Position numbers and translations under genes: made by a program
In this document: in pieces, positions 43,021 through 55,857 of the stretch
Layout of the letters: each line of letters begins with the position of its first letter
Numbering within the stretch: position 1 is the stretch's first letter
Notes under the pieces: generated by a model
Told to the model about the DNA's origin: nothing
Database searches by the model: none
What the model saw: the letters and a program-made list of their open reading frames with translations, nothing else
DNA from: Astropecten irregularis
Taxonomy: Eukaryota; Echinodermata; Asteroidea; Paxillosida; Astropectinidae
Assembly (NCBI GenBank): GCA_963971285.1
Contig: OZ020254.1
Span: forward strand, 8,990,001 to 9,054,000
Direction: 5' to 3'
DNA: 64,000 bases

Positions 43021-44839
43021 TTTTTGTTTAGTATACTATAAAAAGTTTTTTTCAAATGCAGTCATCCAAATCATGACAAAATGATTTTGATTGTTATGGG
43101 GGCTTGCAAATAACTGTACCACTAGTGGCCACTATAAATCGATTTAGTAACAAGTAAACTATTTAGATACAAAAGATTGTCAATCCTGTTGTTCGATTTC
43201 TTTTCCCCGCTGAAAATTGGTACCATTTAGTTTAAAAAGGGGGGCGGGTTGGACGAGAAAACTCTATTGTCAGATTGTCAGACAACTCTGCTAAGCTATT
43301 AAACGTCCTCCCTTTCATATCCATAAATTTTCCTGACAATATTTCACCCCTGAAGGACAACCAATTACAATCCAAAATTGGACACTTCCCGTGTCCACAA
43401 ATTACCGTAAGCGTTTCGCCTTGAATTCTTAAGTGCGTGTATAGAATTCTTCGAAAAGCCGATGACGATTTCCCTTAGTAATTTTTTCTGGGACGCTGAA
43501 AAGGTAACACCACAATAAGCGTGTGACCAAAGCATTTTCCACCGGGATTTTGTGGCTTGCCTCCAAATCGTTGAGATAATTCAAGTACCTGTACCAATCC
43601 ATTTTTGGCACTTCTTTCAGAATCTTAAACAATTTTCTGTAGGATATTTATATGACTGGCATCAGTGGGGGCAGACAAGTATTTGGTATGTAAAATCCAA
43701 GTGCTGTCTGATTGTCAGAATACTACAAAATTTATATTCTACCAAAAAAGATTTTCTTTTACAGGAGAATTTTCTCTTTTGAGCGATCAAAACTGAGAGT
43801 TGAACAAGGAGCATACGGTACAATAACCATGCTACAAATGCGAAGAAAATTCACGACATGTATACACAAGTATTTACAAACAAGTTCGCAACTTCACAGG
43901 GTAGCCTAATCTGTTTTGTTTACAGTATACGTTTGGCTTTTAGAAAGACCATTACTCGATTTTTCCAGAAATATCACTATGTCACCAAATAATCACTACA
44001 GAACCACATACATGTGAGGACTAATTAATAGAGCCATTCATTCATTTGCATACAATATTTTATCAAATATATTTTCCAATTGCAAAGCCCCAGACAAACA
44101 TATTAATTACACACACAAAATCCAGTCAATTTACATTGATTGTCCGGTGGCAAAAGAAACCAAAGAATGTATTTTGTAAAATTAAGGCAAAGTTGACAGA
44201 CTGCGTCTCACAAAGAGGTGCCCACATGACTGGTACAATCAATACAATGGATTTCAAACACAAAAGCACAGTTGGAGGATCGAATGGAAGAAAAAAAAAA
44301 CACCAGGATTATATTGCAAAAGCGAATTCACAAGCACTCAATAGTTTTAGATCCAGCCTGAGCCTGATGACCTTCAAATCTCATCTTTCATCATGTACAT
44401 TTGTATGAATTCAACCTACATGTATACTCTCTCGTTCACAATGCTTACAAATACAGCGCTTAAATACAAGATATGGCTGCCTAATGGTACAGAATAAATA
44501 AACTAAAGACAGGGGAGATAATCACAAAAAATAAGGGCGCTACCGACCTCTCTCTCTCTCGCTTTCTATGTCAAGATTCCAACACTCTGTCCTCCATGCA
44601 TGCAGCTTACAGTACATGTACTACACTGCCCAGGCCGCAGCTCACATGCTTCCCAGCGAGTCTATATCTACAGTGTGACCGTGCCTGATTTACCGTGAAG
44701 AATTGCCCCGCGCACCTCAAGAGGAAACATAAATGCACTGTTACACGGCCGGTCGCCAGAGACGGAAAGACTGAGAGACAGTCAACTGTGAAACGCTATC
44801 ATCACCACCCAGTTAGAAAGAAAGAAAAGAAAGCAAGCC

Positions 44840-44871
<32 letters not shown>

Positions 44872-47800
44872 AGAGCCCAGCGCAGAATTCAATTTTGTTC
44901 AAGCCCCTTGGCCCATGCGTCAATATTCATTTCTTCTTGACGTCACGGCTAGTACGTCTCCCTCCCTCCCTCCTAAAACCAAATTGATTTCCACCCCGAC
45001 AGAATATGACGGAGAAACCGCTAATCAAACCTAATGAATTACAGTAGCAGTTGCTGACTCGGCCTAATAATAATTTATGGCCAGTTGGAGATTCCAACAA
45101 AATTGAGAGCCCGTTATTTTTTTTTTTTCTCTCTGCTTTTGCCCGTCGGTTGGACATCTTGGCAAATTGCGCAGCGCGGCAATAAAAATTGATTGGCCTA
45201 TCCCCCATGCCAAAGACAAGCTTGAGGAATCTAACGTACATGTACACATAACAGCCTTCAAAATGGCACGGTATTGACTTCAAACTGGCGCGTTGGCGAC
45301 GGTATTTCGTCCGACGAGGCGACCATGGTTACACATACCTCATAATTGTTGCTCAATACTGTGAGATGCCCACCTCCTTTCTGGTACTCTCATCTTAATG
45401 TACGTTCAAAAAAGCAAGACTTTTGGGTGAAAAATCTCCTGACGCTTGATATTTTAACTGATATTATCTCAAAACATACATGTAGGAAATAACTGGGTCT
45501 TTTTTTTAGTGGGGGCGTTAATCTGCATTTTGAGCAACAAGCACGCTTCCAATTAACAGATGGACAAGACCGGAATAATTTGAAATATCTTTGGATTCTC
45601 AGGATGTTCAACTGAAGCAGCTGCAAATTGATTAATTTATTCAAATGTTTTCCTTTCTACCTTATTAAAGCACTGGAAATGGAATGCCTTAATAATAGAA
45701 AGAGAATGGAAAAAGCATGCCAGGATGTTGGGCGGGATTCGAACCTGCCAATACTAACATTTCCACTACAAAAAGACTAGCAGTCGATTTCACGATACTT
45801 CAAATGTTGCGTATGCGCCATTTTGTGATATACAGTATAAAGAATCGTTTGAGGCAAGAGTGAACACACATATTGGAATGTACATATTTCACGTCCAGAA
45901 ATCAGCGTGCCATAACATTTGCATGTACCATCTGGCTACCTTTTTTTGCAAGTACTTTAAAATGTAATTAAATTGTATTTTTCGGGGGTGGCGGGTGGGG
46001 GGTGGGGGAAGTTAAGGGAAATATTTAAATGAATTTTTTTTTTTTGAGTTGTTAATTTGTTCAAACAAAATTGCAAATTTGTTCCCACAAATTCTTATTT
46101 ATAATTCACTGATTTAATCGTCCGCAAAATTACAAATTCTTAAATAATAATTACTAATTTTGGAACGAATTAGCAATTCAATGGGATGAATTAACAATTT
46201 GTGGAAGCAAAATTTAGCAAAAAAAAAACTGTATTCCTTCTGTCACTTCCCGGGCTTCAAATGAAGCCGGTAAAGCTAGAACGAGAGAATTTTACACCAA
46301 ACATTGATCTTTTGAGTTTTCAATATTACCATAGTGATTTGTGTTGTGACATCACACTTTGCTAAGCACTTTAATAAGACTGATTTGGTGATTTGCATAT
46401 TATGCTCATCAATGTCCGTGCTTCGGGAAAACCACCCTAGGTAGAGTGAATCAACGAGATGAAGCAATCAAAAACTCTTCCCCCCCCCAAAAAAAAAAAA
46501 AATAAAACTGCAAAGAATATCAAGAAGGCTTGCTGATGAACTGACTTTGTAAAATGTGAATAAAATAATGCAAAATATAATGGGGGAATTGGAATGTTTC
46601 GGTTCAACTCCTCAGTCTTAACTTAGATAGAGAGAATGTTTTGTTCTTAAATTGGTTAATAAGTAGAATTGAATCCACTCAACGCTGCTCTGGTGTAATT
46701 TAAAAAAAAAATAAAAAATTGATGCCTAGGTTGCATTCCACATCCCCATGATGCAATTTTTTTAAACATTCTTAATCTAAACATATTCCTGCTACACAAG
46801 TGAATCAAAAAATGTTGCATGCGTCTTGAGGGATGGCCACTTGTATGTCATTTACATAATTTGATGAATAATTCACAAAGTTTGAGACATCATTTGCTTT
46901 TATGTAAATCAATGCAACTTAATTCCATGCAATGATTTTAAAGGTCTAGTTCAACGCATAATTGTTCATGGCCTCACATATTTATAATGTGCAGGTGTAT
47001 ATATTACAGGTGTATATGTATCTAATTTGCATAATTGGACGGTAAATTTTTATCTTTAGTTCCGTTCAGAACTCCCAAAAAAAATCCCTTACAGCCAAAA
47101 ACAAAAAATACAATACTGAGAAACGGACCTACTTTTCTCTTAAACCGGTGCTGACATTCACCGCGAAATTATTAGCTGTTTCAATTTCGGCTTGCTTGCA
47201 TGCCTAATCAGCACGGTAGCGAGAGCCCCTTATCTCCCCTCATGAATTTCATCGATCCGTCTGACTTCAATCGCGGATTACCGTGCATGGGTTTAGACTC
47301 ACTGCTTAGGCAGCAGCGACTCTAGCGGAGGGGACATGTAATCCAATTAGGGGTCTCCCGCGCTCGCTACGATAATCCCAAGTTAAATTTGATCAGCGCA
47401 TCTCTCCGTCAAGTGCAGAGGTTTAAACTCGGCAAGGATTTTTTTTTTCTTTTTTTTTTAAACATGCGTAGTGTGTGTATATATAAATGTATGTGCGGCT
47501 ACCGTGCAACCTCCTCCATCAGTGACGGACGGCACATGAAGAAAAAAGAAATACATAGGGGGGGGGGGGTGACATTTAAAGAAGTCACTTATGTGATTAA
47601 GCGGACGGGGATTTAGGAACTTTACATTCCTGTGGTAGGGATTCCTTTTGGCACATATGTTATAATTTCCGAGGATTTTTATGATTATGAAGTCCTAAGG
47701 GATTTTTATGAATTGCAAAGCTGCTGTTATATATTGTTATAGGCATTTTTATTATTGTGTATGTAAAATTGTAAATGTACCTTTGTCACAGTTGACAGAT

Positions 47801-48894
47801 CATTATTTGTACAGATGGTCTAGCCAATTTTGCTACCTATGGGAATTTGACACAAATTACGTTGAAACAATGATACTACATCAAAGCAGAGATAGCTAAA
47901 AATGGCAGTGTTTCAATTTTTATGAGAGATAATTTTAAAATGTATTCTTTACATTGTACAGTATGTAGAAACACGTTTCAGTCTTTACACTGTGTCTGTA
48001 GCATCAGTTGTTCAGGCTGCAACATACATACACGTATGTACAAGAAATTCTCTAAAAGAAAAAGGGTTTCAGTCTGACCATAAACCTTGTAAAATAGTCG
48101 CTTCAACTGGAAAATCCAAATTGTATGATGGGTTCCACACGTAGAGGAGTACAACAAAACCAAGAGTCCAAGCCCAAGACAAAGGGCCATCCCTACCCTC
48201 TTCAATGAAATTCCAAAGCCCAGTCAGAGTAGTTCTTCCAGCAAACAGAAAACCCACTCCCCAAAGTCCCATCAATTCAAAATCATTTTTTTGTCAATTA
48301 TCGCCAGCGACGAAGAACATTTTTCCGGGGTACAATTGCAGCATGCCTAGACACACACGTGCCACACATGATGGGGGACCCGGACCGACCATGCGGGGGC
48401 CTATAATCAATTGATCAATCGTTTTGGATATGGGTGATTGATTAACTGACTTTAATTAAAAATATTTCCCGGAACAGATGGCAGGAGCACTCGGGAGCCT
48501 CGCGCCAACATTGATCGTGCATCATAACAACTCATGTTTAGAAGGAGATGGTTCTTGAGTAGAGCGATTTGTGCAAGGGTGGAGCCTAGGCCACCAATGC
48601 ACACATGTACCATACACATATGACTGTACACACACACCTGGCCTTGGCAATCCCAATCAAACATCGATAGTGGATGAAATATGCAAATAAAAAAACCTCA
48701 ACTTCATTTGAGAACATCCCATCAATGATTGTAAAGCTGGTGAATTCATGTTTAGACAAAAATGCAATGAATGTTATACAATAAACTTTGCATGCCAGAT
48801 TAGAGTGACCTCTTGGTGCTTTTAGCCAAAAGGGTACGTTACTGGATGACTTCTAAATGCCCTGTTTGCTGTTTGAGAGATTGAGACAATTGGT
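43021..48894. other. Intergenic sequence, no confident gene
   Basis: Contains the SINE fragment at 45715-45785 and CpG-richer text at 47140-47370 (ATCAGCACGGTAGCGAGAGC). The minus-strand frame 48069-48275 has hydrophobic content but no splice sites or family match. Nothing else was recognised. Confidence 0.5.
45715..45785 (-). mobile_element. tRNA-like SINE fragment
   Basis: On the minus strand GGCAGGTTCGAATCCCGCCC is a good T-arm/B-box match, followed by AACATCCTGGCATGC. The rest does not fold as a tRNA. Confidence 0.4.
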
Positions 48895-49250
48895 TTTTAA
48901 AGGTACAGTACAGGATTGGTAACACACCTAAACAGAAATGTTCACAGATTTACAAACAACTTTCAGGGTATGAAGATGGTGCTGAAACATACTGTTAGAA
49001 TATTTCCGCCTGAAATGCTGTATTTATCCAGAAATAAATAAAACAAAGACCAAAAACAGTTTTGACCTCGGGGCAAGATCATTCAAAACCATTCTTCATG
49101 TTTTAATAAGAAAAATGAGTCAGGTTTTTGCTGTTTTCTTGTGAATCAGCTGTCCAATTGAGTTCAAATGTTCATAGGTTTATCATTTCATTCATGCAAG
49201 AGTGAGTGCTGTTCCGTGACCTTTACCAATCATGCAATCTACTTTTAAAA
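48895..49250. mobile_element. MITE related to TTTAAAGGTA family (variant ends)
   Basis: It begins TTTTTAAAGGTACAGTACAG and ATTGGTAA and ends TTACCAATCATGCAATCTAC and TTTTAAAA. The interior shares GAAACATACTGTTAGAATAT and CCTGAAATGCTGTATTTATC with the main family, but the rest (AATCAGCTGTCCAATTGAGT) is distinct, so it looks like a recombinant subfamily. Partial relatives lie at 53118-53290 and 54595-54805. Confidence 0.68.
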
Positions 49251-49698
49251 TGCAATTATTTTCTTTTTTCACAATCTGCAATCGAATGGAACACAACCAT
49301 TTGTATGCCCAGTGTGCAGCTGGTGTCTGGGACATGGACACCATGATGTTTGCTGAAAAAAAAAAAATTCTAGACAGAAGTACAGTATTCGGATATTGCT
49401 AATTTTTTTGCAATAATTAGAAAATCATCATCTTTTGAGGAAACCAATTTCGGGCACCTGTCTTCAAATACTGGGGTGTAAGGCTACACACGTATGTACA
49501 TGTAGCATGTACAGCAGCATGTACAGCACACCTGTCCTGTATAAGCACTTAACCTTCAAGAAATTTACAAGCTCATTGACTAAGTAAATACTATACAGTG
49601 TGTGGACAGGGGAGCTGTCCTTCCTGCTGTGTAGGGCTAATACTGTGTTGTGCTGTTCAAAGTACATCTAGTGAATGGCACCAGTTGGCTCAGGCCCT

Positions 49699-50001
49699 GG
49701 GCCCAATTTCATGGAATCTGTTACCGTTAGCAAATATTCTTCACTTATGGTAGCAGAATTATTTTGGTTATGGTTAGCGTATTTCACGTAAGAGTTTCCT
49801 TTTTGGTAACGGTAAGCAAGGAATTTGTGCAGAATGCATACATGTACGACAGCCCGTTAGCAGAAAATGATGATCACGGTTACCCAAGAAATTCTTCGCT
49901 AACCGAGAGTCTTGCTTATGGATTCCATGAAATAGATTTCACGCGTAGCAGTGCCCCTTGGCACAAAAATAGGCCGTAACGGATTCCATGAAATTGGGCC
50001 C
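49699..50001. mobile_element. MITE, GGGCCCAATTTCATGG family, best copy
   Basis: Near-perfect TIRs of about 25 bp: GGGCCCAATTTCATGGAATC at the left and GATTCCATGAAATTGGGCCC at the right, 303 bp apart. The interior contains repeated TTACCGTTAGC-like words. There is no ORF. Confidence 0.85.
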
Positions 50002-52756
50002 TTGTCCATTAGCCATTTCTAAGTATGGCAGACACAATATAGGAGGGCTCTCTTTGAAGTGGGTAATTTGAGTCAAACACAAAATATTTTACCCAAACCT
50101 CACAATGGCCCTCACAATGGCCCCACACCTCACCAATGTATACACTACATTTTTTGCACAATCATGTACATAAATAAATGTATAGTACCTTAATACTCTA
50201 ATCTTGGCAAAATACTGCCTACATTACAACACAACCTGAACTAAGGCCTACATTTGATATAGTACGTGTATCTTTATTCAATTTCACTATCCAGATGTAA
50301 TTCAACTCATGCAGTTCAATTTCCGTTCCTTTCCAACACTGTATTTGTATTAGGGCCTATACATGTGTACAGTGCATATAAAAAAAAAAACGAAACACAC
50401 AAACAAACAAACATAAAATCAATAGATAGTTATAAATAAATATAACATAATTTACTGGATGTTATTGCTTTGGCTTGATACCATCTGTTTTAAGCCAATT
50501 TAAAAGTGAATAATTGTGAATGGACATCTGTTGAGCACTTAATTTTGTATTATTAAATGATTTAAATTACTCAAAATTCACTGACAGTGACTAATGATGT
50601 ATTTTCACGATCAACTTTTTATTTCAATCGCTTGAATTTCCCATTCAACTGCAAGCAAAGTTTGGCAGCAGTAGGTGGTGTATTGAGAGATGAGACTTAT
50701 TGAGAACGATTAATTAACGACTGTTACAAGCCTAAAGTTCAATGGTCGTTTTTTCGGTAAATGGTACTTAAAAAATTGTGGCTAGCAAAGCCTATTATAA
50801 AAGGGAAATAAAATAAAGCCAACACCAATGTCTATATAAAATGAATCACGCTTTTGAAGCTACAAGTAATTTTGGTCAGCACAGCAAAGAACCAGAAGAA
50901 TGGAAGTTCACACAGTGTAGTGTAGTCACGGCACCTGTTATATAAATTCAACAGAGAAAACTTGCCAACACAAAAAACAAAGTCTGCTTACATTTAATGT
51001 TTCTAAGGGCTCAGCAGACCACTTATTTATGGTCTTGTTATATTCAAGGGTTAACCAAATGTCTTCCTTTTTAAATTTGTAGAATTTTAACACTCTGCTG
51101 ACTATTATATAGTTTAACACACTTGTATATATTGTCCTGGTACATACATGTATTCTTCACAACACATTTGACATCTACACGTACCCATTTTGGTCTTAAA
51201 CACTGCTTATTTAGCAATAATAGACGGCTGATGGCTTGGAGAAAATCTAGGATTAAAAGGGCTCCTTGCCAAAGAGCTAGGTTCATTAGACTTTTATCTT
51301 TTAGACTTTAGATTTAGATCTTTTTTATGAGAAAGATCCTGCTAGAATCGAAACTGTCAAGCCCTCCTACAGTACACTAACTAAAAGCTTTTAGGCCTAT
51401 CTGTCATTAGTGGTGATGGGCTACAATGTAGGCCTATTGTACTCATGAATACATGTACAGTTGTATGCCCTACACCTACAGCAATACAGGTACATCATTG
51501 CTACAACAGTCTACAAAAAGCAGAACTTTTACCAATGACAAAGGGAAAGATAATCATAACAAAAACATAAATACGTACCTTATACAGCTTCAGAAAGCAT
51601 GCAGACTATCTAACAAGCGTGTTTACTGAGCAGGTTCAAGTTCACAGTAGGTGGAAGAATCTGATAACAACAGGTTTTATTATTAGTGCTCAGTTATTCG
51701 TGTATTTGACCCCATGGATATTAAAGATCACTGAAGGCCTACAAAGTCTGACGTATTTTTACAACTGAGGACAAGGTTTGTGAGGGTAGCAATTCCCATT
51801 ACAATTCACAAAACACATGGTGACCATTAAATTAATAGCAATTAGCAAAGTTTTGTTCTAGTTGACCTTGACCAGTGTATTAAAAAGCTGCCTGTTGTTC
51901 CCATAAAAACAAAAAATGAACACAAAACAAAAACATCTTTGATTAGGGCCTGTTGTGGTAATGGGTGTGGCCGATCAATTTCGGCAAACTGCACTGTAGG
52001 CCTATACAATATGTACAAATTTCTCTAAATAATTATTATTACTGTTATTTAATGTTTTGTTTAAAACTAACTAGTACTTAGTGACATGTTACTTGGTAAA
52101 TGGTAGATTTCCATACAAGTAGTCAAGTACTAGATACAAAAACTCTGTCAACAGGTTGTAGGGACTCTTAGTCCAGAGTGTTTCATGACTACTGGGGTAC
52201 ACAGTACAGTACCTGGTGCACAGCTCTGCATGCATTCTCTACAAAGACCCATAAACTTATCTGTGCACAATGATAATTCCACAATGTGCTGTATTTGAAC
52301 AAGCAGTATATTGAAGACAAGCTTTTGTAATATTATGTAAAAAGTGCTTTGACCTCTACAGAATCTCACTGTGGATTTAGTCCATGGGTCTGAACAGTCA
52401 TGTAATGTCAGGGACCATATAATACAGTACATGAACAGAATGTAAGGCTATAGGGCTGTGCACGTAGGTCCTATAAATGTTTCTTCAAGGTCATTGGTGG
52501 CTAAATGCAGTGTAGTGGGAAGTGTACTATGAGTTGCAAACGGACTGGAAAAATAGCTAGCTATGCACTCAAGTGGTACTGCCACAAGGCGTAATCCTTT
52601 TCAAACTTTGGATTTTGCTGGGGTGTCGGCAGTTGAATTATTAAAGGCATACAATTATTCATAATATTTATGAAAATAATCAATTGCTGAAAATCTACCA
52701 AATCGCAATGCAGCATTTTGTAAATTTATAACGATGGGGTAAGTGATTGACACTAT
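50002..52756. other. Intergenic sequence, no gene recognised
   Basis: A+T-rich; only the repeat fragment at 51325-51410 is identified. Confidence 0.55.
51325..51410. mobile_element. Palindromic fold-back element, fragment
   Basis: GAGAAAGATCCTGCTAGAAT, then CAAGCCCTCCTACAG, matches the core and one stem side of the 7586-7936 family, degraded. Confidence 0.55.
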
Positions 52757-53092
52757 TTTAAAGGAAATTCCATTCTTTGCTTTTTGACGAAGAAATGCAG
52801 ATATTCATGAGCAGAAATATCAAGAAAGTTATCTGTGAAATTTCCAGTCCCATATGGTGCCCACTTTTTGTGAAAACAGTGAAAAACGTCCACAGTATTT
52901 TAAAAATCTTTTCACTGTTATTTTTTATCTTTAAAAGATCAAAATTGTTTTTGGTCATTGGTTTTACTCTTTTCTTGATAAATACAGTTTATCAGGCAGA
53001 AAAACTTAAACGGTATGTTTGTACCATCACCATCTTTATGGTAAATTTGTGAAGATTTCTGTTTTGGTATGTTGAAGTATGATATTACAAAA
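52757..53092. mobile_element. MITE, TTTAAAGGTA family copy
   Basis: It begins TTTTAAAGGAAATTCCATTC and runs through TTTGTGAAAACAGTGAAAAA and CACCATCACCATCTTTATGG-like text to GTTGAAGTATGATATTAC. The small open frames on both strands inside it are mirror frames of the repeat, not genes. Confidence 0.75.
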
Positions 53093-53117
53093 GAAATCCA
53101 GTTAGACAGTAAGAATG

Positions 53118-53290
53118 GCTTAAAGGTACAATACATGATTGGTAAAGGACAGTACTCATACTTTGTCTGATCAAACATGTACATGAAATAATAAACCTCT
53201 GAAAATTTGAGCTCAATTGGACATCTGAGTCACAAGAAAACAGCTAAAACCCTATTCGTTTTTTCTTATAAAACATGAAGAATAGTTTAC
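53118..53290. mobile_element. Fragment of the variant-end MITE subfamily
   Basis: AAAGGTACAATACATGATTG, then TTGAGCTCAATTGGACATCT and GTCACAAGAAAACAGCTAAA parallels the right half of 48895-49250 in inverted orientation. It directly follows the copy at 52757-53092. Confidence 0.6.
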
Positions 53291-53686
53291 TTTATGTTTG
53301 TTCCAAAAATCGGACAACGATCTTTGGAAAAGACACTAAATCTTTATAAACTTCCTTACAGACGTTGTTTCATGCACCTTTTTACGCTTTGTTCATCTGG
53401 ATAGCAGAAATACGACCGAAATAATCTTGCCCCCCCCCCCCCCCCCCCCTTCCGTATCCTTCACAGTTACACCACGCTTTCGAAATGCTAAAAAGATTGT
53501 CTGGACGAACGATCTTTGGAAAAGACACTAAATCTTGATTTCCTTGAAAAACCCAGCATCTGATGAACCAAGATTTCCCATGGTGACTGTTTGCACTGTT
53601 TCCGAAATGTCGAGTCAATTTTCAGTCTCAAACTGAATATTTTTTTTTTTTGGAGGCCTTGCAAATCCTATATGCTCCCTTTAATG
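53284..53686. repeat. Dispersed repeat (CAGCATCTGATGAACC), copy with internal duplication
   Basis: It starts TTTGTTCCAAAAATCGGACA; the phrase GATCTTTGGAAAAGACACTA occurs twice (about 53321 and 53510). Between them is a C-run of about 20 (53430-53448). The remainder matches 35830-35972. Confidence 0.7.
53427..53449. repeat. Poly-C run
   Basis: About 20 consecutive C inside the dispersed repeat at 53284-53686. Other homopolymer runs are G at 13142-13157, 13676-13699 and 33319-33332, and A at 44840-44867. Confidence 0.85.
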
Positions 53687-53982
53687 ATCACAAGATTCTT
53701 CAAAATGGTTTAGGCCCCTACATGTATACATGTCTTGAATTACTGGCAATAAAGTGAGTGCCAATCCCACTCCAAATCCAAGTGGAAAAACATGGAAAGC
53801 CAGTTGAATTAAGTACATAAAGAAATCAACTGATAACTAAAAACCTAAATGACGAGAACTTAAGGAGAATATTCACAATATAGTCATACTCCACTCCTGA
53901 ACAAAGAATTTTAACACTCTCCACACAGGCCCGTAGCCACAGTAAATTCTTGCTAAAATAAAAGAGTAGGCCCTATGCATCT

Positions 53983-54219
53983 GGGGCCAATTTCATAAAA
54001 CTGTTCAGCACAAACATTTGCTAAGCATGACATTTCTGTCTTAATAAAAACAGGGTTAACAAATTTCCAAGTGTTGTGTATCACTTGTGATTGTTCTTTG
54101 GCTGTTGTTCGCTGACCATGAATATCAAATGGAATTTTCAATGGTGGTTTGTTTTATTGGGCAAGACATTTTTGCGCTAAGCAAATTTTTGTGCTGAACA
54201 GAATTATGAAATTGGCCCC
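53983..54219. mobile_element. MITE, GGGGCCAATTTCAT family, copy 2
   Basis: It begins GGGGCCAATTTCATAAAACT and ends ATTATGAAATTGGCCCCC. It is the inverted counterpart of 8919-9151 along its whole length, including the CATTGAAAA...CAATGGTGGTTTGTTTTATT stretch and the GGGTTAACAAA stretch. Confidence 0.82.
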
Positions 54220-54594
54220 CCAGTCTTGACCAATATGTGCCGCCTGGCTTACTCTTGCACACTGGTCACATAAGGTGATTACAGATTAGGCAAATGGACA
54301 GGATAATCAATGGTTGCAAGCGCTAACACTTTGTCTGTAACTGTCTATTTCCCGTAAAAAAAGCAACTACAGAAATGTTGTGGGTCAATTACAAAAATGA
54401 GACTGCACAAGCATAACGGATGCGGCATGAGGACCAGAAAAAAAACAATTCAGGCGAATTCACGATCTAGGAGTAGGAGGAGACAACTAAACATGCTAAA
54501 GAAAGGTACATGTAGGTGCTGCAATGTTTCACCCAAATGTTACATATTAATTGTTTTTTTTTCAAAACCCATAGCATTACGGCACCCTGAAAAG

Positions 54595-55280
54595 TGACAG
54601 TGAGATTAATCGAACATCGGAGTCACAAGAAGATAGCGAAAAATCTGAGTCAGTTTTTCTTAGAAAACGTAAAGAATGGCTTTGATCTTACCCCAAAATC
54701 AAATCTGTTTTCGGTCTTTGTTTTACTAATTTCTGGATAAATACAGCATTTCAGGCGGAAATATTTCAAAGGTATGTTTCTACCAGCACCATCTTCATAC
54801 CCTGAGTGAAAGGGGATAACTAAAACAACTCAAGTGAGGGTGTCCTCAATGTTTGTTCCAAAAATCTTTGGAAAAGACACTAAATCTTGATTTGCTTGAA
54901 AAATCCAGCATCTGATGAACCAATATTTCCCATGGTGAATGTTTGCACTGTTTACGAATGATTTTTTTGGAGGCCTTGCATTTGCAAATGCCCCCTTTAA
55001 AGGTAGTAAATACAGAGTCATGGAATCATGGGCAAAAATATCAAGACAGATACAGTATTACAGTCATCCGTGAACATTTCAGTCCCATACGGTGCCCATT
55101 TTTTGAGAAAACAGCGGAAAACAGCCACAGTATTTCTTAAGTCTTTTCTCTTTTATTTTTTATCTTTTAAAAGATCAAACAGATTTTCGGTCGTTGTTTG
55201 ACTAGTTTCTGGATAAGTACACTATTTCAGGCAGAAAAATTTTAACGATATGTTTCTACCACCACCATCTTCATACCATT
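54595..55280. mobile_element. Compound repeat: two MITE pieces and one further repeat
   Basis: 54595-54805 has ATCGGAGTCACAAGAAGATA, then TAATTTCTGGATAAATACAG (variant-end subfamily). 54848-54999 is a copy of the GGAAAAGACACTAAATC repeat. 54996-55280 is a TTTAAAGGTA family copy, with ATCATGGGCAAAAATATCAA and the GATCTTTTAAAAGATC-like core. The three abut, probably by successive insertion. Confidence 0.65.
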
Positions 55281-55313
55281 ATTAAGGTGAGCCTGGCTTA
55301 CAATGTAATCTAA

Positions 55314-55432
55314 GGCTGCATCCGAATCTGTTGTCTAGAGCTATGGCTAGGTCTATTGTCTAGGTGTCACCGCCTATTTCCAATGGAGCGAAGACCTAGA
55401 CCTAGCTCTAGACAACAGATTCGGATGAAGCC
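55314..55432. mobile_element. Short MITE/hairpin (GGCTGCATCCGAATCTG)
   Basis: The left half GGCTGCATCCGAATCTGTTG plus TCTAGAGCTA is inverted at the right as TAGCTCTAGACAACAGATTC and GGATGAAGCC. It is 119 bp, nearly all stem. Confidence 0.75.
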
Positions 55433-55677
55433 ATAATCTGGAAGTAAGCTGAGATATCGCCATCATAACCACGATAACTGGATAGATAACAACCACCATC
55501 CATGACCACTGAATCAGACAACCATTTTTACTGGTTCTACTTTAATTGTCTTATCTTAGTAATAAAGAGTATTAAATTTACCTTCACGAGACACCAATTC
55601 CTTCTTCCTGAATGTAACTGTTGGAGCAGGATCCAGTAGACAAATCTTCGGCGAATAATGCACCCAATACTCGTTCA

Positions 55678-55857
55678 GTAATATACAAATAATGAATGTT
55701 TATGAGTGGAATGGTAAAAATAATTTCATGAGGTGACAGATGGACTGTTCCATTTCACGAGGCGAAGCCGAGTGGAATGGAACAGTCCATCTGTCACCGA
55801 ATGAAATTATTTTTTCCATTCTACGAATGTGAAACATTCATTATTTGTTTTATATAA
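55678..55857. repeat. Long hairpin (GTGACAGATGGACTGTTCCA)
   Basis: The left arm 55678-55756 and right arm 55773-55857 are inverted copies: AAATAATGAATG ... GTGACAGATGGACTGTTCCA against GGAACAGTCCATCTGTCAC ... CATTCATTATTTG. The loop is about 16 nt. It adjoins the element at 55850-56222. Confidence 0.8.

Noticed and set aside
44046-44408. Plus-strand ORF ending in a LINE-like SLSLMTFKSHLSS
   Set aside because: The short end recalls LINE tails, but the rest does not and no LWNSLP motif precedes it.
48069-48275. Hydrophobic minus-strand ORF (MMGLWGVGFLFAG)
   Set aside because: Two overlapping frames are open in the same stretch and neither resembles a known protein; likely chance.
52758-53184. 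Several overlapping ORFs on both strands
   Set aside because: They fall in MITE copies and recur in other copies with stops in different places.
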